A stretch of DNA of 64,000 bases from Micromonospora sp. M71_S20 (GTDB lineage: Bacteria > Actinomycetota > Actinomycetes > Mycobacteriales > Micromonosporaceae). The position numbers were made by a program, and so were the translations under genes. The notes under the pieces were generated by a model, which worked only from the letters and a program-made list of their open reading frames with translations, was not told where the DNA came from and ran no database searches. The stretch covers positions 2,542,001 through 2,606,000 of the forward strand of contig NZ_RCCV01000001.1 of NCBI RefSeq assembly GCF_003664255.1, written 5' to 3'. Shown here in pieces: positions 63,493 to 64,000 of this stretch (the stretch's first letter is position 1; the number at the start of each line of letters is the position of its first letter).

Positions 63493-63681
63493 CAATGCCT
63501 CCGCGTCGACGTCAGCGACAACTCTCTCATGCCGACCGCTGCCTACCGACCCGCCTGTCCGTGCGGGTACCCATCGCACCTTATGGCGCGCGGGCATCGG
63601 CCGTGCGTCCGACCCCGTGGATCCAGGTGCCGGGGCGACCGCCGACGGCGGCGCACGGCCCGATCCACAGGAAGTCCAACG

Positions 63682-64000
63682 GTGATGATTGGTTTTTGTT
63701 CTCTTAGAAGAGATAACTCGTCATCTTCATCGCACCTGTGCAAACTGTGGAGAACCCGCGTCTGCGCAGCTCAGACACGTTATCCACCGGTGGTTTACCT
63801 GTGGAGAACCCGGGGTACAACTTGCCTCCCGGTCCACAGGCGGCCGGCGCCCCCAGGTTGTCCACCGTTGTCCACCGGTTATCCACCGGTAATCCACCGA
63901 CTTTCTCCCCTGACCTGTGGACAGGCGGAAGCCGTGCGGACAGCGTCATCCCCAGAACCTTCAACAGGTTCCCCACAGGTCGACCGTCGTCGGTGGACAA
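63682..64000. other. oriC-like region (dnaA-dnaN spacer), incomplete
   Basis: Many DnaA-box-like sequences in both orientations: TGTGGAGAA (63746, 63800), TTATCCACC (63780, 63879), TTGTCCACC (63858, 63868), TAATCCACC (63890), TGTGGACAG (63916), plus others. An AT-rich stretch (63682-63727, with TTTTTGTTCTCTTAGAAGAG) beside dnaN is a candidate unwinding element. dnaA should lie just beyond the right edge on the minus strand. 63493-63681 holds nothing I recognise. Confidence 0.85.

Noticed and set aside
63746..63924. CRISPR-like array of short repeats
   Set aside because: Repeats are 9-bp DnaA boxes in both orientations with irregular spacing; they belong to oriC.

Overview
The window is a GC-rich actinobacterial chromosome segment next to the replication origin. 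The gene order on the minus strand from the right edge (oriC-like spacer, dnaN, gnd, recF, dciA, gyrB, gyrA, a DUF3566 membrane protein, tRNA-Ile, a DLW-39-type small protein, tRNA-Ala), the frequent GTG starts and GTGA/ATGA gene overlaps, and the GGAAGGGNCCTTCC intergenic palindromes all fit Micromonosporaceae, most likely Micromonospora. The genus is inferred from gene order and sequence style; no database comparison was made.

Left flank (1-3.7 kb): a TetR repressor cut by the window edge faces an MFS exporter across a 28-bp inverted repeat. Next come a frameshifted VanZ-like gene, then two gene remnants (FAD monooxygenase C-terminus and TetR C-terminus) that look like a divergent pair collapsed by one deletion, then the 5' part of an ECF (SigE-family) sigma gene. 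The sigma gene is interrupted inside the codons for its sigma-4 recognition helix, and its missing 3' end reappears in frame 18.4 kb later (22095-22214), followed directly by its presumed anti-sigma gene.

Island (about 3669-22103): the insert carries an apparent anti-phage or conflict repertoire with less GC-biased codon use. (a) A translationally coupled minus-strand operon encodes an NrtR-like Nudix protein, a nucleoside-phosphorylase/nucleosidase (PNP/MTAN-like) fusion and a four-helix membrane protein; the last two share a conserved peptide tag. (b) A 2323-residue and a roughly 1588-residue NTPase are arranged tail to tail. Each has an N-terminal PD-(D/E)xK nuclease-like segment, a P-loop core and a huge helical C-terminus, the layout of Avs-like STAND immune proteins. 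(c) Several frame-broken genes lie near the edges: a PIN-domain gene, an unidentified minus-strand gene and a small DNA-binding-type protein. No integrase was found.

Middle (22.2-50.5 kb): housekeeping and accessory genes. These include anti-sigma-like proteins with propeller or Asp-box ectodomains, a thiosulfate sulfurtransferase, a second sigma/anti-sigma pair, a GDSL hydrolase, a roadblock protein pair, a SoxR-type regulator beside an FMN reductase-MFS operon, proS, CBS proteins, sufE, a FrnE-like DsbA protein, an MFS gene under a second SoxR-type box, a very large CtpI-like P-type ATPase, an MBL-fold hydrolase, a Sua5-type enzyme, an ECF41 sigma factor with its oxidoreductase partner, a HAD phosphatase and a methyltransferase. 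A parS-like site lies at about 34.96 kb.

Right end (50.5-64 kb): tRNAs and the replication/gyrase cluster. gyrA contains a 420-residue LAGLIDADG intein placed directly after the catalytic tyrosine. Four DnaA-box-like sequences sit in the gyrB-gyrA gap, and the final 300 bp carry many DnaA boxes of the dnaA-dnaN spacer; dnaA itself is outside the window.
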